Notes: generated by a model not told the origin, from the sequence alone. A stretch of DNA of 64,000 nucleotides from Heyndrickxia acidicola (GCF_001636425.1 NZ_KV440953.1:4706727-4770726), one strand, 5' to 3'; shown: positions 1-8,929, counted from the first letter of the stretch. Numbers and translations are program-made.

Positions 1-234
1 GTGTACAAGGCTGTACCACAAGAAGCGGTAGTTGCTGCACAGCTTGCAGTTGACCTGTTACAAAATAAAACTCCGGATTCAACTGTTGTCAATGGTACAA
101 CAGACAATGGATCCGGAAACGTGCCTTCTGTTCTATTGAAACCAGTTGTTGTAACGAAGGACAACATTCAAGACACTGTTATTAAAGATGGATTTACAAC
201 AATGGATAAGATTAACAACCCAGCTACGAAATAA
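1..234 (+). CDS. Sugar ABC transporter substrate-binding protein, C-terminal end (XylF-like), partial
   Basis: This is the last 77 codons of a gene that begins before the window; the frame is open from base 1 and stops with TAA at 232-234. The residues ending in PVVVTKDNIQDTVIKDGF resemble the end of periplasmic-binding-protein-like xylose/ribose receptors of the XylF group, which would be lipid-anchored outside the membrane in a Gram-positive cell. The reading rests mainly on the downstream genes: a sugar-type ABC ATPase and a XylH-like permease in the same direction. The sugar cannot be fixed from this fragment; xylose is an inference from the permease. Confidence 0.7.
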   Translation: MYKAVPQEAVVAAQLAVDLLQNKTPDSTVVNGTTDNGSGNVPSVLLKPVVVTKDNIQDTVIKDGFTTMDKINNPATK

Positions 235-307
235 TGAAGAGAAGGGGAGCGCGGGTGAAAGCCTGTGTTCCTTTTAGATTTGGCTTTGTTAAAGGACTAT
301 TTTGTTT

Positions 308-472
308 AAGGCTCTTTTCGTAAGCTTTGTTGCTATTTGTATAAATGAATCTAGAATACACAGGATTCAGGCTTTAAAACAAAATGACTGAAGACGAAAA
401 GATGCCACGATTCCTCACTTTTACGAATGTAACATTTTTGCGAACAGCAACAATCTATGCGGAAACAGCGTT
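308..472 (+). repeat. Family A MITE-like repeat, copy 1
   Basis: It begins AAGGCTCTTTTCGTAAGCTT and ends in CAACAATCTATGCGGAAACA followed by GC, matching the two ends of the other family A copies. The internal landmark GACGAAAAGATGCCACGA is present. The ends are imperfect inverted repeats of one another. It lies between the binding-protein gene and the ATPase gene of one transporter operon. Together with 473-582, which holds an AAAAGCTCAT...ATGAGCT inverted repeat, it fills the whole 348 bp gap. Confidence 0.85.
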
Positions 473-582
473 GTTTAAAAAGCTCATATGGTTGAAATGG
501 CGATTTTGCATGTCTTTCGTATCTTCTGAAAAATGAGCTGAAAATGAACAGTCATCAACATAGAATTATGGAGGTGTGGAAT

Positions 583-1350
583 GTGAACAGTGAACCATTG
601 TTAAGTGTTCAAGGAATACGTAAGCGGTTTGGAGCTGTACAGGCTCTTCAAAATGTGTCGATTGATGTGCATCCCGGTGAGGTTGTTGCCCTTGTAGGAG
701 ATAACGGTGCCGGTAAGTCAACGACAATTAAAATGATTGCCGGAGTTACCCAGCCAGATGAGGGGCAGATTTATTTTGAAGGAAAACCGGTTTCTTTGTC
801 GGATCCATCCGTTGCCGAAAAACTGGGGATTCAAACCGTCTATCAGGATTTGGCCCTTTGCGATAATCTAGATATCGTTTCAAATTTATTTTTAGGAAGA
901 GAATTGAAGAAAGCCATCATTCCTAAGGTTTTAAATATTGTTCAAAAAGCAGAAATGGAAGAAAGGGCTGTCCCGGTTCTTCGTGATCTGGGAATCAATT
1001 TACCGCCATTAAATACGACCGTTGCAAGTCTATCCGGAGGCCAGCGCCAGACCGTAGCCGTTGCCCGTGCTGTACTGTGGGGATCCAAACTCGTCATGAT
1101 GGATGAACCGACTGCAGCTCTTGGGGTAGCTCAAACAAAGGCTGTTTTGGAATTGATTCAGCGTCTGGCCAGTAAAGGAGTTGGCGTACTGGTCATATCC
1201 CATAATATGAGTGATGTGTTTCAAATTGCTGACCGTATTGTTGTTCTTCGCCTCGGTCAAACCGTTAAAAATTTTGTTAAGGCAGAAAGCACTCGTGAAG
1301 AAGTAATTTCGGCAATTACGGGAGCATCAGGGGAGGTTAATGTAAGCTAA
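583..1350 (+). CDS. Sugar ABC transporter ATP-binding protein, single ABC domain
   Basis: This cytoplasmic ATPase would power a sugar importer with the permease that follows. It has one complete ABC domain: Walker A GDNGAGKST at residues 39-47, the signature LSGGQ at 150-154, and Walker B LVMMDEPT from 170. The start is set at GTG 583, eight bases after GGAGG at 570-574; an in-frame ATG at 544 has no ribosome site. At about 255 residues it is half the length of E. coli XylG and RbsA, which carry two fused ABC domains, so a homodimer would be needed. Its stop TAA overlaps the permease ATG by one base. Substrate is inferred from the permease. Confidence 0.85.
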   Translation: MNSEPLLSVQGIRKRFGAVQALQNVSIDVHPGEVVALVGDNGAGKSTTIKMIAGVTQPDEGQIYFEGKPVSLSDPSVAEKLGIQTVYQDLALCDNLDIVSNLFLGRELKKAIIPKVLNIVQKAEMEERAVPVLRDLGINLPPLNTTVASLSGGQRQTVAVARAVLWGSKLVMMDEPTAALGVAQTKAVLELIQRLASKGVGVLVISHNMSDVFQIADRIVVLRLGQTVKNFVKAESTREEVISAITGASGEVNVS

Positions 1351-2534
1351 TGAATACCGAGTTGCAGAAAAAATCTATGACTGTTGGATTTAAGAACAAG
1401 CTTGCTGGCGGTGATTTAGGCCTGATTCCGGTTTTAATCGGCCTCGTGTTAATTTGGTTAGTATTTCAAAGTGTAAACGCAAACTTTCTCTCTGGAAGAA
1501 ATTTGTCAAACCTCATTTTGCAAATTGCAGAAATTGGAATGCTTGGAATTGGCGAAACCTTTATTCTCTTATTGGGAGAAATTGACTTATCCATTGGAGC
1601 AGTCAGCGGTGTAGCAGCTGCTGTGCTGGTACTTTTATCAAATTCAGGCGTCAATCCCTGGATTGCCATACTGGCTGCGATTGCTGTGGGGGTAGTCATT
1701 GGGGCATTTCAAGGATTATGGGTCACTTATATTGGAGTGCCCGCGTTTATCGTAACCCTTGCAGGCTCTCTTGGCTATCAGGGTATATTATTGTCCATGC
1801 TTGGCAGTACAGGTACGGTGCCGATTTCAAGTATGACGCTGTTAAATATTACTTCGACTTATGTTCCGTCTCTAATTGGCTGGCTCATTGTCCTTATAAC
1901 CGTTATTGTTTTCTTTGCAATCAACTGGTTTGTTCAGCGAAATCGGACTGTACGAAACCTATCATCACTTGGAACCCCGCAAATTCTGGGACGTACAGCC
2001 CTTCTGGTAGTCGTTTCCTGTTTGGTGGTAGGTGTATTAAACAGCTATCAGGGTGTTCCGGTAGCAGGGTTTATTTTATTGATTTTTGTCGTATTCTTTG
2101 CGTTTGTAACTCAGTCAACCGTTTATGGCCGTCACATCTTTGCACTTGGCGGTAACGCAGAGGCAGCCCGTCGTGCAGGAATTAAGGTGAATGCCATAAA
2201 AGTGAGTGTTTTTACGCTTTGTTCTGCAATGGGAGCCATTGGTGGCATCATTGGTGCTTCACGCCTTGGTTCTGCTTCACCGGCGTCGGGAAGCGGAAAT
2301 CTATTGATGGATTCTATTGCAGCGGCAGTTATTGGCGGAACCAGTTTATTCGGGGGCCGCGGAAGTGTATGGAATGCTCTTGCTGGTGCTTTGGTTATCG
2401 GCAGTGTGGAAAATGGAATGGATTTGCTCAGTGCGCCATCCAGTACTAAGTACATTGTGGAAGGCAGCATCTTGCTTTTAGCAGTTACCATTGATACCAT
2501 TACGCGCCGGCGCCGTAAACGTACTGGAAGGTAA
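1350..2534 (+). CDS. xylH: Sugar ABC transporter permease, XylH-like
   Basis: A polytopic membrane protein of 394 residues that would form the channel of the sugar importer, probably as a dimer. About ten hydrophobic segments are visible. The family loop GEIDLSIGAVSGV is at about residues 75-87, and the C-terminal half carries the conserved run AVIGGTSLFGGRGSV. Its length matches E. coli XylH (393 aa) and the motifs align with it along the whole length. The ATG overlaps the ATPase stop (TAATG), so the two are translationally coupled. A strong terminator follows at 2639. Xylose is the best guess; another aldose is possible. Confidence 0.85.
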   Translation: MNTELQKKSMTVGFKNKLAGGDLGLIPVLIGLVLIWLVFQSVNANFLSGRNLSNLILQIAEIGMLGIGETFILLLGEIDLSIGAVSGVAAAVLVLLSNSGVNPWIAILAAIAVGVVIGAFQGLWVTYIGVPAFIVTLAGSLGYQGILLSMLGSTGTVPISSMTLLNITSTYVPSLIGWLIVLITVIVFFAINWFVQRNRTVRNLSSLGTPQILGRTALLVVVSCLVVGVLNSYQGVPVAGFILLIFVVFFAFVTQSTVYGRHIFALGGNAEAARRAGIKVNAIKVSVFTLCSAMGAIGGIIGASRLGSASPASGSGNLLMDSIAAAVIGGTSLFGGRGSVWNALAGALVIGSVENGMDLLSAPSSTKYIVEGSILLLAVTIDTITRRRRKRTGR

Positions 2535-2638
2535 CGTCGGGCGGAAGCTGTTAAAAGCTCCATGTTGAATTGCTAATGTTCTGAAATGCTTTAGCAATAC
2601 TTGCAAGCTGAAAAGATCTATAAAAAACATGTTATACA

Positions 2639-2682
2639 AGCCAGAGGCCTTCAACAAATGGAAGGCCTCTGGCTGTTTTTAA
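2639..2682 (+). terminator. Rho-independent terminator of the sugar ABC operon
   Basis: A 14-bp perfect stem (AGCCAGAGGCCTTC / GAAGGCCTCTGGCT) with a loop of about seven bases is followed by TTTTT. Confidence 0.95.
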
Positions 2683-2820
2683 TGGAAGTTTTTATAAAAT
2701 AGATGATCTAAGCATATAGTCAGGTTTTTTTGTACGCTTTTCAATGGTAGTTTTTGAATATATTAATACTAGTTCACCATGCAAAATACAATGTAGAGAA
2801 ACCTTTACATTGTGGGGTGA

Positions 2821-3033
2821 GCGGTTATCTCAGAAAAGACACGCGCGGACCATTTGCAAATTGTTACATTGGGAAACTATACGTATTCTTTTAGAGCGGA
2901 TGATGAAAAAGACTATCTGGTATGCAGCACGGATAACGGAATAAAAATAACATTAAGTTTTAGCAGAGATCCAAGTAAAAACAAACAAGCGAGAGAAGGG
3001 CTAATCTCTTTTTTTAACGGGCTGTACTCATAG
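2821..3033 (+). pseudogene. Small ORF without a standard start, upstream of the recombinase
   Basis: The frame opens after TGA at 2818-2820 and runs to TAG at 3031-3033, giving up to 70 residues. It contains protein-like sequence such as YTYSFRADDEKDYLVCSTD and ends FFNGLYS. No ATG or GTG lies in frame near its beginning; the first usual start is TTG 2854. GGGGTGAG at 2816-2823 sits the right distance before an ATC at 2827, so either an unusual start or a 5' truncation/frameshift is possible. A terminator overlaps its last codons. I do not recognise the family. It is most likely a remnant or accessory gene of the element that carries the recombinase just downstream. Confidence 0.4.
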
Positions 3034-3048
3034 GAGTGCAGTTTTTTT
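3022..3048 (+). terminator. Terminator between the small ORF and the recombinase
   Basis: The stem CTGTACTC/GAGTGCAG (8 bp, one G-T pair) with loop ATAG is followed by seven T. The left arm overlaps the last codons of the small ORF. It could cap that transcript or attenuate read-through into the recombinase. Confidence 0.75.
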
Positions 3049-3076
3049 GCATAATTCATTGACGGAAGGTGATGAG

Positions 3077-4666
3077 ATGAAGCGTGTTTGGTGTTTATAC
3101 CGTGTATCAACCAAAAAGCAGGTGAACATAGATGATGACATTCCCATGCAAAGAAATGCCTGTCATCAATACGTGAAGAGTAAAAAAGACTGGGCTATAA
3201 CCAAAGAACTCTCCGAAAAAGGGGTTTCAGGCTGGTCTAAGAAAATAAATGAGCGGGATGCTTTAAACAGAATAAAGGAGGGCGCAAAAAAAGGTGAATT
3301 TGACATTCTGTTAGTTTTTATGTTTGACCGCTTGGGAAGGCGAGAGGATGAAACGCCATTAGTTGTAAGCTTTTTAAATGAAAATAACGTGGAAGTGTGG
3401 TCTGTGCAGGAAGGAAAGCGAAAGATAGACACCCACAGCGATAAACTTTTGAATTATCTTAGCTTTTGGCTTTCTGATAATGAGAGCCATAAAACCTCCA
3501 TTCGTGTGAGGGAATCTAAAAAACAGCTTAGTGAGAGGGGATATTTCCAGGGAGGTGCAGTCCCTTATGGCTACAAACTGATTGATACCGAGAAATCACA
3601 CTGGAAAAACAGGGATAAATGTATGAAAGAATTAGCAATCAATGAAGCCGAAGCAGAAGTGGTAAAATTAATTTTCAGTTTATATATTGATAGGCATATG
3701 GGGTATCGTAAAATTGTGGATTTCCTGAACGCTAAAGGATATAGAACAAGAAGCGCCAGGCTCTTTGGCGTAAGTACGATACAGGGTATTATGGATAATC
3801 CTGTATATATAGGAAGAAAAAGATATAAAAGCTTTGATCATGAATTTTTGGAACAGCCTTATAATGATAAACTCAGAATGCTTTCAGATGAAAGATTTAA
3901 AAAAGCAGCGGATCTTAAAAATAAGAGACGTGAAAAAATAAAGGATCAAAACAAGGAAGGGATTCCGTTGGCAGGAAAATTATTGTTTTCAGGCCTCGCC
4001 TACTGCAAATTTTGCGGTTCCAAGTTAAGCGGTAATTACCTTTATAGGAAGCACAGGGCAAAGGATCAAGGACAGTATGACACAAATGTTATTTATCGAT
4101 ATAGATGTCCTTTAAATAAAGGTGGCAATAACGGTAATCATGAACGAAGCATATGGGGGGCAAAAAAATATGATACACTGATAATAGACCAAATTAAAGC
4201 CGTTATAAGAACCTCAGATTTATCCCCTTTTATTGTGCATGCTCTTAGCCAAAAGAAGACAAAACAAAAACGTATTGAGCGAAATATAATGAATTTAGAG
4301 CGGGAATATGGACATCTAAGTAAACAACTAAACCGGCTTTATGCTGAAATAGCCAATTCATTAAGAGGGGAAAGTCCTTTTGCACCGGATCAGCTTTCAC
4401 TGGCGATCGAGGAAGTGAATAGGAAGATTACAGAAAACAACACAAACACACAAAGCTTGAAAAGAGAAATGGAAACAGAAACAGTGTATGAATCTGCTAC
4501 TCATAATCTAGTGAATGAAATAGATAAATGGGAAGAAAAATTTGATTATGCAGATGATGAATTAAAAAAGGCCTTGTTATCCCAAATTATCGAGAGGGTA
4601 TATCTTGGCAAGGATGAAATTTCTATTGAATTCAAATGTATGCTGGAAGCTTTTATTGAAGGATAA
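3077..4666 (+). CDS. Large serine recombinase
   Basis: A site-specific DNA recombinase of the resolvase/invertase superfamily, 529 residues. The N-terminal catalytic domain has the nucleophile in YRVSTKKQ (Ser11), and the conserved run FDRLGRRE lies near residue 90. A 'Recombinase' domain follows, with PYGYKL near residue 170. Next come a zinc ribbon (CKFCGSKL ... YRYRCP, about residues 310-350) and a coiled-coil tail, the arrangement of phage and ICE integrases. The start is ATG 3077 after GGAAGGTGATGAG; an upstream in-frame ATG at 3047 has no such site. No other element genes surround it, so it looks orphaned. Its target site is unknown; the truncated gene downstream is a candidate scar. 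Confidence 0.9.
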   Translation: MKRVWCLYRVSTKKQVNIDDDIPMQRNACHQYVKSKKDWAITKELSEKGVSGWSKKINERDALNRIKEGAKKGEFDILLVFMFDRLGRREDETPLVVSFLNENNVEVWSVQEGKRKIDTHSDKLLNYLSFWLSDNESHKTSIRVRESKKQLSERGYFQGGAVPYGYKLIDTEKSHWKNRDKCMKELAINEAEAEVVKLIFSLYIDRHMGYRKIVDFLNAKGYRTRSARLFGVSTIQGIMDNPVYIGRKRYKSFDHEFLEQPYNDKLRMLSDERFKKAADLKNKRREKIKDQNKEGIPLAGKLLFSGLAYCKFCGSKLSGNYLYRKHRAKDQGQYDTNVIYRYRCPLNKGGNNGNHERSIWGAKKYDTLIIDQIKAVIRTSDLSPFIVHALSQKKTKQKRIERNIMNLEREYGHLSKQLNRLYAEIANSLRGESPFAPDQLSLAIEEVNRKITENNTNTQSLKREMETETVYESATHNLVNEIDKWEEKFDYADDELKKALLSQIIERVYLGKDEISIEFKCMLEAFIEG

Positions 4667-4679
4667 TAAAGTTAAAATT

Positions 4680-4735
4680 ATTACTAAATAGGCTCTGTTA
4701 ATCTTGCTTGTTAATTTCTTTGAGAGTGCATTTGG
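4680..4735. repeat. Repeat fragment at the broken end of the ytlA-like gene
   Basis: AATCTTGCTTGTTAATTTC followed by a GAGAGTGCA-like end recurs near 63243-63275, where TATCTTGCTTGTTAATTTTC continues into a degenerate family C copy. Here the repeat-like bases directly abut the point where homology of the lipoprotein gene stops (about 4733). This suggests that a repeat-mediated deletion or insertion removed the rest of the gene. Confidence 0.5.
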
Positions 4736-5289
4736 TACCAGAACGCTAAAGCATTCGCTATATTGGCAAAATCTATATTTTGAATGAGCTTCAGATCTTT
4801 ATGTGGGTCAATGCCATGCTTCTTCAGCACATATTCTCCGACCATTTGAGGCATGCCCCCTTTACGCTGGCCGAGGAAGGTAGTGCCTTTTAATTGGTCC
4901 CAGGAGAAATTGTTTATTTTTTTTCTGGATACTAAAAAGGTGCCGTCAGTTTTGGTTAACTGAGCAAAATTGATAACCGGATCCTTTGTTCCTTGTTTAT
5001 ATACATAGATGGAGGTTTCAGATCCAACTAAAGCAATATCTGCTCCATTTGATAAAAGGGTGGTCATCGTTTTGTCTCCGCCCTGGGTGGTTTTTAAATC
5101 CACATCCAAGCCTTCTTTTTTGAAAAAACCTTTTGCGAGCGCTACATATTGCGGAGTATAAAAAATGGAGCGGGTAACCTCCGCTACTCTTACCTTTGTA
5201 GCAGCGTCATTGGCAGAACATGCTGATAAGGCAAAAATGAGAATGGCGGATGTCAAAAGTGCAAAACTAATTCTAAACAATTTTTTCAT
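4711..5289 (-). pseudogene. Truncated YtlA-like ABC substrate-binding lipoprotein
   Basis: The N-terminal 170 residues resemble NMT1/TauA-type binding proteins such as B. subtilis YtlA: a lipoprotein signal ending in LSAC, then the run EVTRSIFYTPQYVALAKG and LKTTQGGDKTM. The start is ATG 5289 after GGAGG. After DFANIANALA the frame is shifted: an extra T in GCG-T-TCT-GGT-ACC turns the expected Ser-Gly-Thr into FWYQ. Five codons later the sequence enters a repeat fragment and stops. Full members are about 330 residues. The ATPase and permease that follow ytlA in B. subtilis (ytlC, ytlD) are absent here. It cannot encode a working receptor. Confidence 0.8.
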
Positions 5290-5549
5290 ATGAGATCCTC
5301 CTTCGTTAACTGAGTTTTTGAGGGCGGGGTGAGGAAAATGTTCGGGCATCCCCTTGTGTAAAAACAAACTTTGCGAGCCATTGGGGATTCGCCTATCTTT
5401 TTCATATCGTATGAAAGTCCTGGGATTGTGTGAATGCCTATAAATGGAGTTTGGATACAAAGAATGGTTTTGATGAAGAAATAGCGGTATTAATAATTGA
5501 AGGCTGTTTTGAACTAGTGTTGGTATATGGATACTTACTGTCAGTTTTC
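5290..5549. other. Upstream region of the broken ytlA-like gene
   Basis: No supported gene. The minus-strand frame of the lipoprotein stays open upstream of its ATG to about 5460, but without a better start. I looked for a TPP riboswitch, common ahead of this transporter type, and did not find its conserved CTGAGA-type motifs. Confidence 0.4.
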
Positions 5550-5573
5550 AAAAAAAGTGTGCACACTTTTTTT
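5550..5573. terminator. Palindromic bidirectional terminator
   Basis: A perfect palindrome: seven A, GTGTGCACAC, seven T. It can terminate transcription in both directions and separates the ytlA remnant from ytmA. Confidence 0.75.
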
Positions 5574-5656
5574 ATCTATACTTTGAGCACAAAAGAAGAG
5601 CCTAAACAATTGAATGATGATTTCTTCCATAAATAAGCAGATGAAAGGGGATTTTT

Positions 5657-6451
5657 ATGCAAGGCTCGAGCGCAATGCTTGAAAAAAGGCGTTTTCCATC
5701 ACCAAATCCACACGTTAGAATGTTTTTGGTAACATATATATCCGATGGGTTAAGGGTGAAGGGGCTGCTGGCAGAACCGGATGACGGCTCTGAGTATGAT
5801 GGCTTTTTATATTTACGCGGCGGCATTAAAAATGTAGGAATGGTAAGGCCTGCGAGAATTGGCCAATTTGCCGCAGAGGGTTTTATTGTATTTGCTCCTT
5901 TTTACAGAGGGAACAGGGGAGGAGAGGGGAATGAGGATTTCGTGGGAGAGGACCGCCAAGATGCTTATGCGGCATTTGATCTCTTAAGGGAATATTCTCG
6001 AGTGATTTCCAACCGGATACATATATTTGGATTTTCAAGGGGAGGCGCAATGGCCCTCCATACGGCAATAGAACGGAGGGCTGCATCCGTGGTGACATGG
6101 GGAGGTGTTTCGGATATCGCATTAACCTATCTTGAAAGAAAGGATCTTCGCCGCATGATGAAAAGGGTTATCGGCGGAACACCTGCTAAATATCCGGAAC
6201 GCTTTGAAGACCGTACACCTCTTTATCAAATAGACCGTTTAACAGCACCGGTATTAATCATTCATGGGTTACAAGATCAAAATGTTTCCTATGAACATGC
6301 CCGCAGGCTGGAAGAACGTTTATCGGCTCTTGATAAGCCAGTGGAAACCTGGAGCTTTCCCCAATACACACATTACTTCCCGCCCCATATTAACCGCCAA
6401 GTAGTGAGAGATTTGTGTTTATGGATGAAAAGCCAGGCCAATCCATGGTAA
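5657..6451 (+). CDS. ytmA: YtmA-like alpha/beta hydrolase (prolyl oligopeptidase family)
   Basis: A cytoplasmic serine hydrolase of 264 residues, related to the C-terminal catalytic domain of prolyl oligopeptidases. The nucleophile elbow is GFSRGG (Ser127). The acid is likely Asp207 in HGLQDQNV and the base His239 in QYTHY, in the correct order for this fold. No signal peptide or membrane segment is seen. The ATG at 5657 follows AAAGGGG by seven bases. It sits directly before ytmB and near pckA, the same order as in B. subtilis, which supports the symbol. The substrate is not known; peptide or ester hydrolysis is inferred from the fold. Confidence 0.85.
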   Translation: MQGSSAMLEKRRFPSPNPHVRMFLVTYISDGLRVKGLLAEPDDGSEYDGFLYLRGGIKNVGMVRPARIGQFAAEGFIVFAPFYRGNRGGEGNEDFVGEDRQDAYAAFDLLREYSRVISNRIHIFGFSRGGAMALHTAIERRAASVVTWGGVSDIALTYLERKDLRRMMKRVIGGTPAKYPERFEDRTPLYQIDRLTAPVLIIHGLQDQNVSYEHARRLEERLSALDKPVETWSFPQYTHYFPPHINRQVVRDLCLWMKSQANPW

Positions 6452-6488
6452 AATAGGATTATCAATCCTTACTTGGAGGTACATACAG

Positions 6489-6731
6489 ATGGGTATGCCA
6501 TTTGAATTAAATACAATGATTATTACAAAAGGAAAAGAACAAAGAATAAATGATAATACGTTTGTATTAGTAAAGAAAGGCTACAGGCTCTATCCTATAA
6601 ATATTCCTACTGAGGTGCGCAGAAATATTGAAAACGAATCAAGCGGTACTGCCATCATAAAAAAAGTGGAATGGGAAGAAACCAAAACCAGTATTACATA
6701 TGAGTTAATTTCCCTTAATTCAACGAATTGA
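6489..6731 (+). CDS. ytmB: YtmB-like DUF2584 protein
   Basis: A small cytoplasmic protein of 80 residues, the same length as B. subtilis YtmB, ending in an EETKTSITYELISLNS-like strand-rich tail. The ATG at 6489 follows TTGGAGGT at 6473-6480. It lies 37 bp after ytmA, probably in one transcript, and is followed by a strong terminator. Members are restricted to Bacillaceae and have no known function. The assignment rests on size, position between ytmA and pckA, and sequence pattern. Confidence 0.8.
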   Translation: MGMPFELNTMIITKGKEQRINDNTFVLVKKGYRLYPINIPTEVRRNIENESSGTAIIKKVEWEETKTSITYELISLNSTN

Positions 6732-6754
6732 CCTTGCAGTGAAGGTATGATAAC

Positions 6755-6786
6755 GAAAAAAAACCCGCCGATGGGCGGGTTTTTTG
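6755..6786 (+). terminator. Terminator of ytmA-ytmB
   Basis: The stem AAACCCGCC/GGGCGGGTTT with loop GATG is followed by a T run. The left arm is A-rich, so it may also act for transcripts on the other strand. Confidence 0.9.
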
Positions 6787-6839
6787 ATCGAATAAGTATA
6801 AATTTTTTATTCAATAGGGTTTTAAACCAATGTAGTTGC

Positions 6840-6995
6840 TGTCTAGCTTCAACGCCTATCTGCTGGCGTATTTCTGCGTCTCCTCACTGCGATAAGTCAA
6901 CATCTGCTCGAGAACGGCCTCGCTGCATTTCTTTTATCTCAGTCGAAGACTATGATATCGTACGCCGGTAAGGAAGGTGCTTTTGCTTTTCTTAT
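6840..6995 (+). repeat. Family B repeat, copy 1
   Basis: It starts TGTCTAGCTTCAACGCCTAT and ends near AAGGTGCTTTTGCTTTTCTT. Internal landmarks are GCGATAAGTCAACATC and TATCTCAGTCGAAGACTA. The outer arms can pair (AGCGCC...GGCGCT type), giving a large stem. It lies between the convergent ytmB and pckA. Confidence 0.85.
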
Positions 6996-6999
6996 AAAA

Positions 7000-8586
7000 T
7001 CATCCTAAAGGAGCACCTAATTCAATAATATCTTTTGAAACGTGATCGAATTTCCGGAAGTTATCATTGAATTTCTGAACAAGCTCTCTTGCTTTGGCTT
7101 GATAGTCTTCCTGGCTTTCCCATGTTTTATTCGGCATTAAAACATCATCAGGCACACCCGGCACCTGAACAGGAATGTGCAAGCCAAATATCTCATCCTT
7201 TACAGTTTCCACATGATTTAGCTCGCCCTCTAAAGCAGCATGCACCATAGCACGAGTATAGCTCAGCTTCATTCTGCTTCCAACACCATACTCTCCGCCA
7301 GTCCAGCCTGTATTGACAAGGAACACCTGTACTCCATGCTCTTCAATTTTCTTCCCTAGCAATTCAGCATAGACAGTTGGCTCAAGAGGAAGGAACGGTG
7401 AGCCAAAGCATGCGGAAAAAGTTGCCTGAGGCGATGTGATTCCGCGTTCTGTCCCTGCAAGCTTGGATGTATAGCCGCTTAGAAAATGATACATTGCCTG
7501 CTCTTTTGTAAGCTTGCTGATAGGAGGCAGTACGCCGGATGCATCAGCAGTTAGAAAAATGATGGTGTTCGGGTGGCCGGCCACACTTGGATCAATAATG
7601 TTATCAATCGCTTGAAGTGGATAAGCAGCCCTCGTATTTTCCGTTAAGGATTGGTCTGAATAGTCTGGAACACGAGTATCCTGATGAACCACTACATTCT
7701 CGAGAACGGAGCCAAAGCGAATGGCATCATAGATTTGAGGTTCCTTTTCTCTGGATAAGTCAATGCATTTTGCGTAGCATCCGCCTTCTATATTAAAGAC
7801 GCCATTTGGAGACCATCCATGCTCATCATCGCCAATCAGTTTCCGGTTTGGATCCGCAGATAATGTGGTCTTTCCTGTACCGGATAATCCGAAGAAAAGA
7901 GCTACATCTCCTTCCGGCCCCACGTTTGCTGAGCAGTGCATTGGCAAGGATCCTTTTTCCGGAAGAAGATAATTCATGATGGAGAAGATCCCCTTTTTCA
8001 TTTCTCCAGCATACTCTGTCCCGCCAATCAGGATGATGCGGCGCTCAAAGGAGATAATGATAAAGGTTTCAGATTTTGTACCATCCACTTCTGGAACCGC
8101 TTTAAAGGTAGGGGCGGATAGGATAGTAAATTCCGCCTGATGGAAAGGAAGCTCTTCTTCCGTAGGGCGAATAAATAACTGATGGGCAAAAAGGTTATGC
8201 CATGCATACTCATTAATGACCTGAATAGGCAGTCTGTAGCTCCTGTCTGCACCGGCAAAGCCTTTAAAAACAAACACTTCTTCCTTATTTTGAAGAAAGC
8301 TGACCATTTTATGATAGAGACGATCAAATACTTCTGAGGAAATAGGCTGATTAACCGTTCCCCAATCTATTTTATCCTTTGTAGCGTCTTCCTCTACAAT
8401 ATATTTATCTTTGGGTGACCGGCCGGTGTATTTGCCTGTTTCTGCACAAACCGCACCGGTTGAGGTTAATATTGCTTCTTTTCTTGACAGGACCCTTTCA
8501 ACTAATTGAGGTACAGATAGCTGCGTATATACATTAGGGCCATTTAATAATTCAGATATTTCATTTGAGATATCCAATGAATTCAT
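7000..8586 (-). CDS. pckA: Phosphoenolpyruvate carboxykinase (ATP)
   Basis: It converts oxaloacetate and ATP to phosphoenolpyruvate, the entry step of gluconeogenesis, in the cytoplasm. At 528 residues it matches the bacterial ATP-dependent family. The kinase P-loop GLSGTGKT is at residues 233-240. [12 protein letters not shown] is at 51-62, and the substrate loop [11 protein letters not shown] is at 191-201. The acid-rich metal site lies just after the P-loop (LIGDDEHGW). The ATG at 8586 follows GGAAGG. Upstream on the minus strand is a TATACT -10-like hexamer at about 8643-8648. The placement next to metK is as in B. subtilis. Confidence 0.97.
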   Translation of the reverse strand: MNSLDISNEISELLNGPNVYTQLSVPQLVERVLSRKEAILTSTGAVCAETGKYTGRSPKDKYIVEEDATKDKIDWGTVNQPISSEVFDRLYHKMVSFLQNKEEVFVFKGFAGADRSYRLPIQVINEYAWHNLFAHQLFIRPTEEELPFHQAEFTILSAPTFKAVPEVDGTKSETFIIISFERRIILIGGTEYAGEMKKGIFSIMNYLLPEKGSLPMHCSANVGPEGDVALFFGLSGTGKTTLSADPNRKLIGDDEHGWSPNGVFNIEGGCYAKCIDLSREKEPQIYDAIRFGSVLENVVVHQDTRVPDYSDQSLTENTRAAYPLQAIDNIIDPSVAGHPNTIIFLTADASGVLPPISKLTKEQAMYHFLSGYTSKLAGTERGITSPQATFSACFGSPFLPLEPTVYAELLGKKIEEHGVQVFLVNTGWTGGEYGVGSRMKLSYTRAMVHAALEGELNHVETVKDEIFGLHIPVQVPGVPDDVLMPNKTWESQEDYQAKARELVQKFNDNFRKFDHVSKDIIELGAPLG

Positions 8587-8782
8587 CGATATTAACCTTC
8601 CTTTTTCTAGATATTTGTTTAATGATTGCTCTGCATGTAATTAGTATAACACATTTGAAATAATAATCTATACTATTTATTTGTTTTTTTATTTGTGCTA
8701 TCGCAAAAAGGTATTTTGACTTATATAATTGGAAAACATTTTCAGGGTGGCTATTGAAATGAAAGCAATGAACGCTTATGGT

Positions 8783-8929
8783 AGGATTTGTTCTATTTTA
8801 ATATGGGACTTTGTTGTTTTTTAGCTCATTCGTGTGAAACGTTGGTTTCACACGCCTTTCAGCTCTGCTGTAAAATGAGCTAAAAAACGAGCAGTTTTCA
8901 ATTTAGAAATTTTAATAGAACCTATTATA
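8783..8929. repeat. Family G inverted-repeat element, copy 1
   Basis: The outer ends TAGGATTTGTTCTATTTTAA and TTTTAATAGAACCTATTATA are imperfect inverted repeats. Inside, TTTTTTAGCTCATTCGTGTG pairs with later ATGAGCTAAAAAACGAGCAG. The centre is GTGTGAAAC-GTTG-GTTTCACAC. A related copy is at 33664-33775, and a weaker one at about 478-545. The 140 bp size, nested hairpins and absence of an ORF fit a MITE-like element. It occupies the intergenic space between the divergent pckA and metK. Confidence 0.65.

Noticed and set aside
1030..1260. Open frame on the minus strand inside the ABC ATPase gene
   Set aside because: It is a shadow of the real gene: it has no ribosome site and lies opposite conserved ABC motifs.
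2132..2563. 143-codon minus-strand frame inside the permease gene
   Set aside because: Long only because of GC-rich third positions on the other strand; no start signal and no recognisable domain.
5290..5460. TPP riboswitch ahead of the YtlA-like gene
   Set aside because: The transporter type made this plausible, but the conserved TPP core is not seen on either strand.
5430..5636. Plus-strand frame upstream of ytmA
   Set aside because: It crosses the palindromic terminator at 5550-5573 and has no ribosome site.
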